5,457 bases of DNA, from NCBI GenBank assembly GCA_019309245.1, contig JAFDGP010000199.1, positions 1 to 5,457 of the forward strand. The letters are read 5' to 3'. The translations under genes and the position numbers were made by a program. Of the stretch, positions 5,249 to 5,457 are shown one piece after another. Every line of letters begins with the position of its first letter. Position 1 is the stretch's first letter. Source of the stretch: Deltaproteobacteria bacterium (lineage in GTDB: Bacteria > Desulfobacterota > Desulfobacteria > Desulfobacterales > C00003060). The notes under the pieces were generated by a model. It was not told where the DNA came from and did not search any database. It was given only the letters and a program-made list of their open reading frames with translations.

Positions 5249-5355
5249 ATGAGCCGGGTGCCTCACAATGAAAAACACAGTTCGGACAGCCCCGAGCACC
5301 TTGTAATCCTGGGAGGGGGGGCGCCGCCTTCGCCGCCGCGATCAGTTTTGGATAG
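5249..5355 (+). pseudogene. Remnant of a mercuric-reductase-like flavoprotein (N-terminus, frameshifted)
   Basis: The ATG at 5249 follows GAGGGA (5234-5239) at 9 nt and lies just downstream of the MerR-type promoter. It encodes MSRVPHNEKHSSDSPEHLVILGGG. That is a linker plus the first strand and Gly-rich turn of an FAD-binding Rossmann fold, in the style of MerA and related pyridine-nucleotide disulfide oxidoreductases. After seven G (5315-5321) the sense frame is lost. One base out of phase, the DNA reads GAAFAAAISFG, the expected continuation of 'LGGGxAAFAAAI', before a TAG at 5353-5355. The original frame ends with TGA at 5390-5392. A one-base loss from a run of eight G, plus loss of the remainder of the gene, explains this. 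The rest of a roughly 460-residue enzyme is absent, because the next gene starts at 5406. Identification rests on about 35 residues plus the promoter context. Confidence 0.6.
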
Positions 5356-5405
5356 GATGTCAGGCAGTTGGGCTGTTGCACACACGGAATGAAGGGAGTT
5401 TTATA

Positions 5406-5457
5406 ATGTCCAAGAAGGTCTGTTACTGTTTTGGTTATACGGAAGACGACATCATAC
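5406..5457 (+). CDS. CopZ/BFD-like [2Fe-2S]-binding protein, N-terminal part (3' end outside window)
   Basis: The ATG at 5406 has AAGGGAG at 5392-5398, an ideal ribosome binding site, and 17 codons are visible before the window ends. They read MSKKVCYCFGYTEDDII. The 'VCYCFGYTEDDI' start with its C-x-C pair resembles the [2Fe-2S] domains of CopZ-type copper chaperones and of bacterioferritin-associated ferredoxin (for example 'VCYCNRVTE' in Archaeoglobus CopZ). The full protein would be expected to hold two more cysteines. It is a soluble cytosolic protein by appearance. It lies in the same direction as the MerR-type promoter and the decayed flavoprotein, so it is probably metal-induced from that promoter. 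The family call rests on a very short stretch. Confidence 0.6.
   Translation, partial: MSKKVCYCFGYTEDDII

Noticed and set aside
1..5457. CRISPR array, rRNA genes, integron or phage att sites
   Set aside because: No regularly spaced repeats, conserved rRNA segments or integrase genes are visible. The only mobile element is the IS110-family copy.

Overview
The window looks like chromosomal DNA of a Gram-negative, moderate-GC bacterium. The best guess is a sulfate-reducer-like Desulfobacterota (deltaproteobacterial) genome: two DUF2914 proteins, a diadenylate cyclase carrying its own YbbR domains, a CopZ/BFD-type [2Fe-2S] protein start and a large IS110-family transposase together suggest this. 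The assignment is inferred from protein style, not from a marker gene.

Left part (1-2815): the 3' end of one DUF2914 gene (1-324) is followed by about 610 bases without a conventional gene. That gap holds a promoter-like AT-rich block, a foldable leader RNA ending in a T-run, and a 24-codon ORF with a near-perfect Shine-Dalgarno sequence and three Trp codons at its end. A second, exported DUF2914 protein (939-1379) then abuts a membrane-bound c-di-AMP synthase (1385-2815). In that protein a CdaA-type cyclase (three membrane helices plus a DisA_N/DAC domain) is joined in one chain to a fourth membrane helix and two YbbR (CdaR-like) domains, so the usual enzyme and regulator pair is a single polypeptide here.

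Middle (2839-3334): a convergent UPF0047/YjbQ-family gene on the minus strand has its own Shine-Dalgarno sequence and a sigma70-like promoter. Its -35 box lies just outside the left end of an insertion sequence.

Right-centre (about 3342-5106): an IS110-family element with an intact DEDD transposase is bounded by perfect 17-bp inverted repeats, and the right copy overlaps the transposase stop codon. The roughly 370-nt region upstream of the transposase has several nested helices and contains an internal 10-nt copy of the end sequence. This is what a bridge RNA (seekRNA) with a donor guide could look like, and it is the most interesting unannotated signal in the window.

Right end (5196-5457): a textbook MerR-type promoter (TTGACT, 19-bp spacer with a GTAC-4-GTAC dyad, TATATT) leads into a decayed N-terminus of a mercuric-reductase-like flavoprotein, frameshifted at a run of seven G. 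The start of a small CopZ/BFD-like [2Fe-2S] protein follows and runs off the window. No merR gene is visible. The 89-bp gap between the insertion sequence and the promoter suggests a metal-response locus that has been rearranged.
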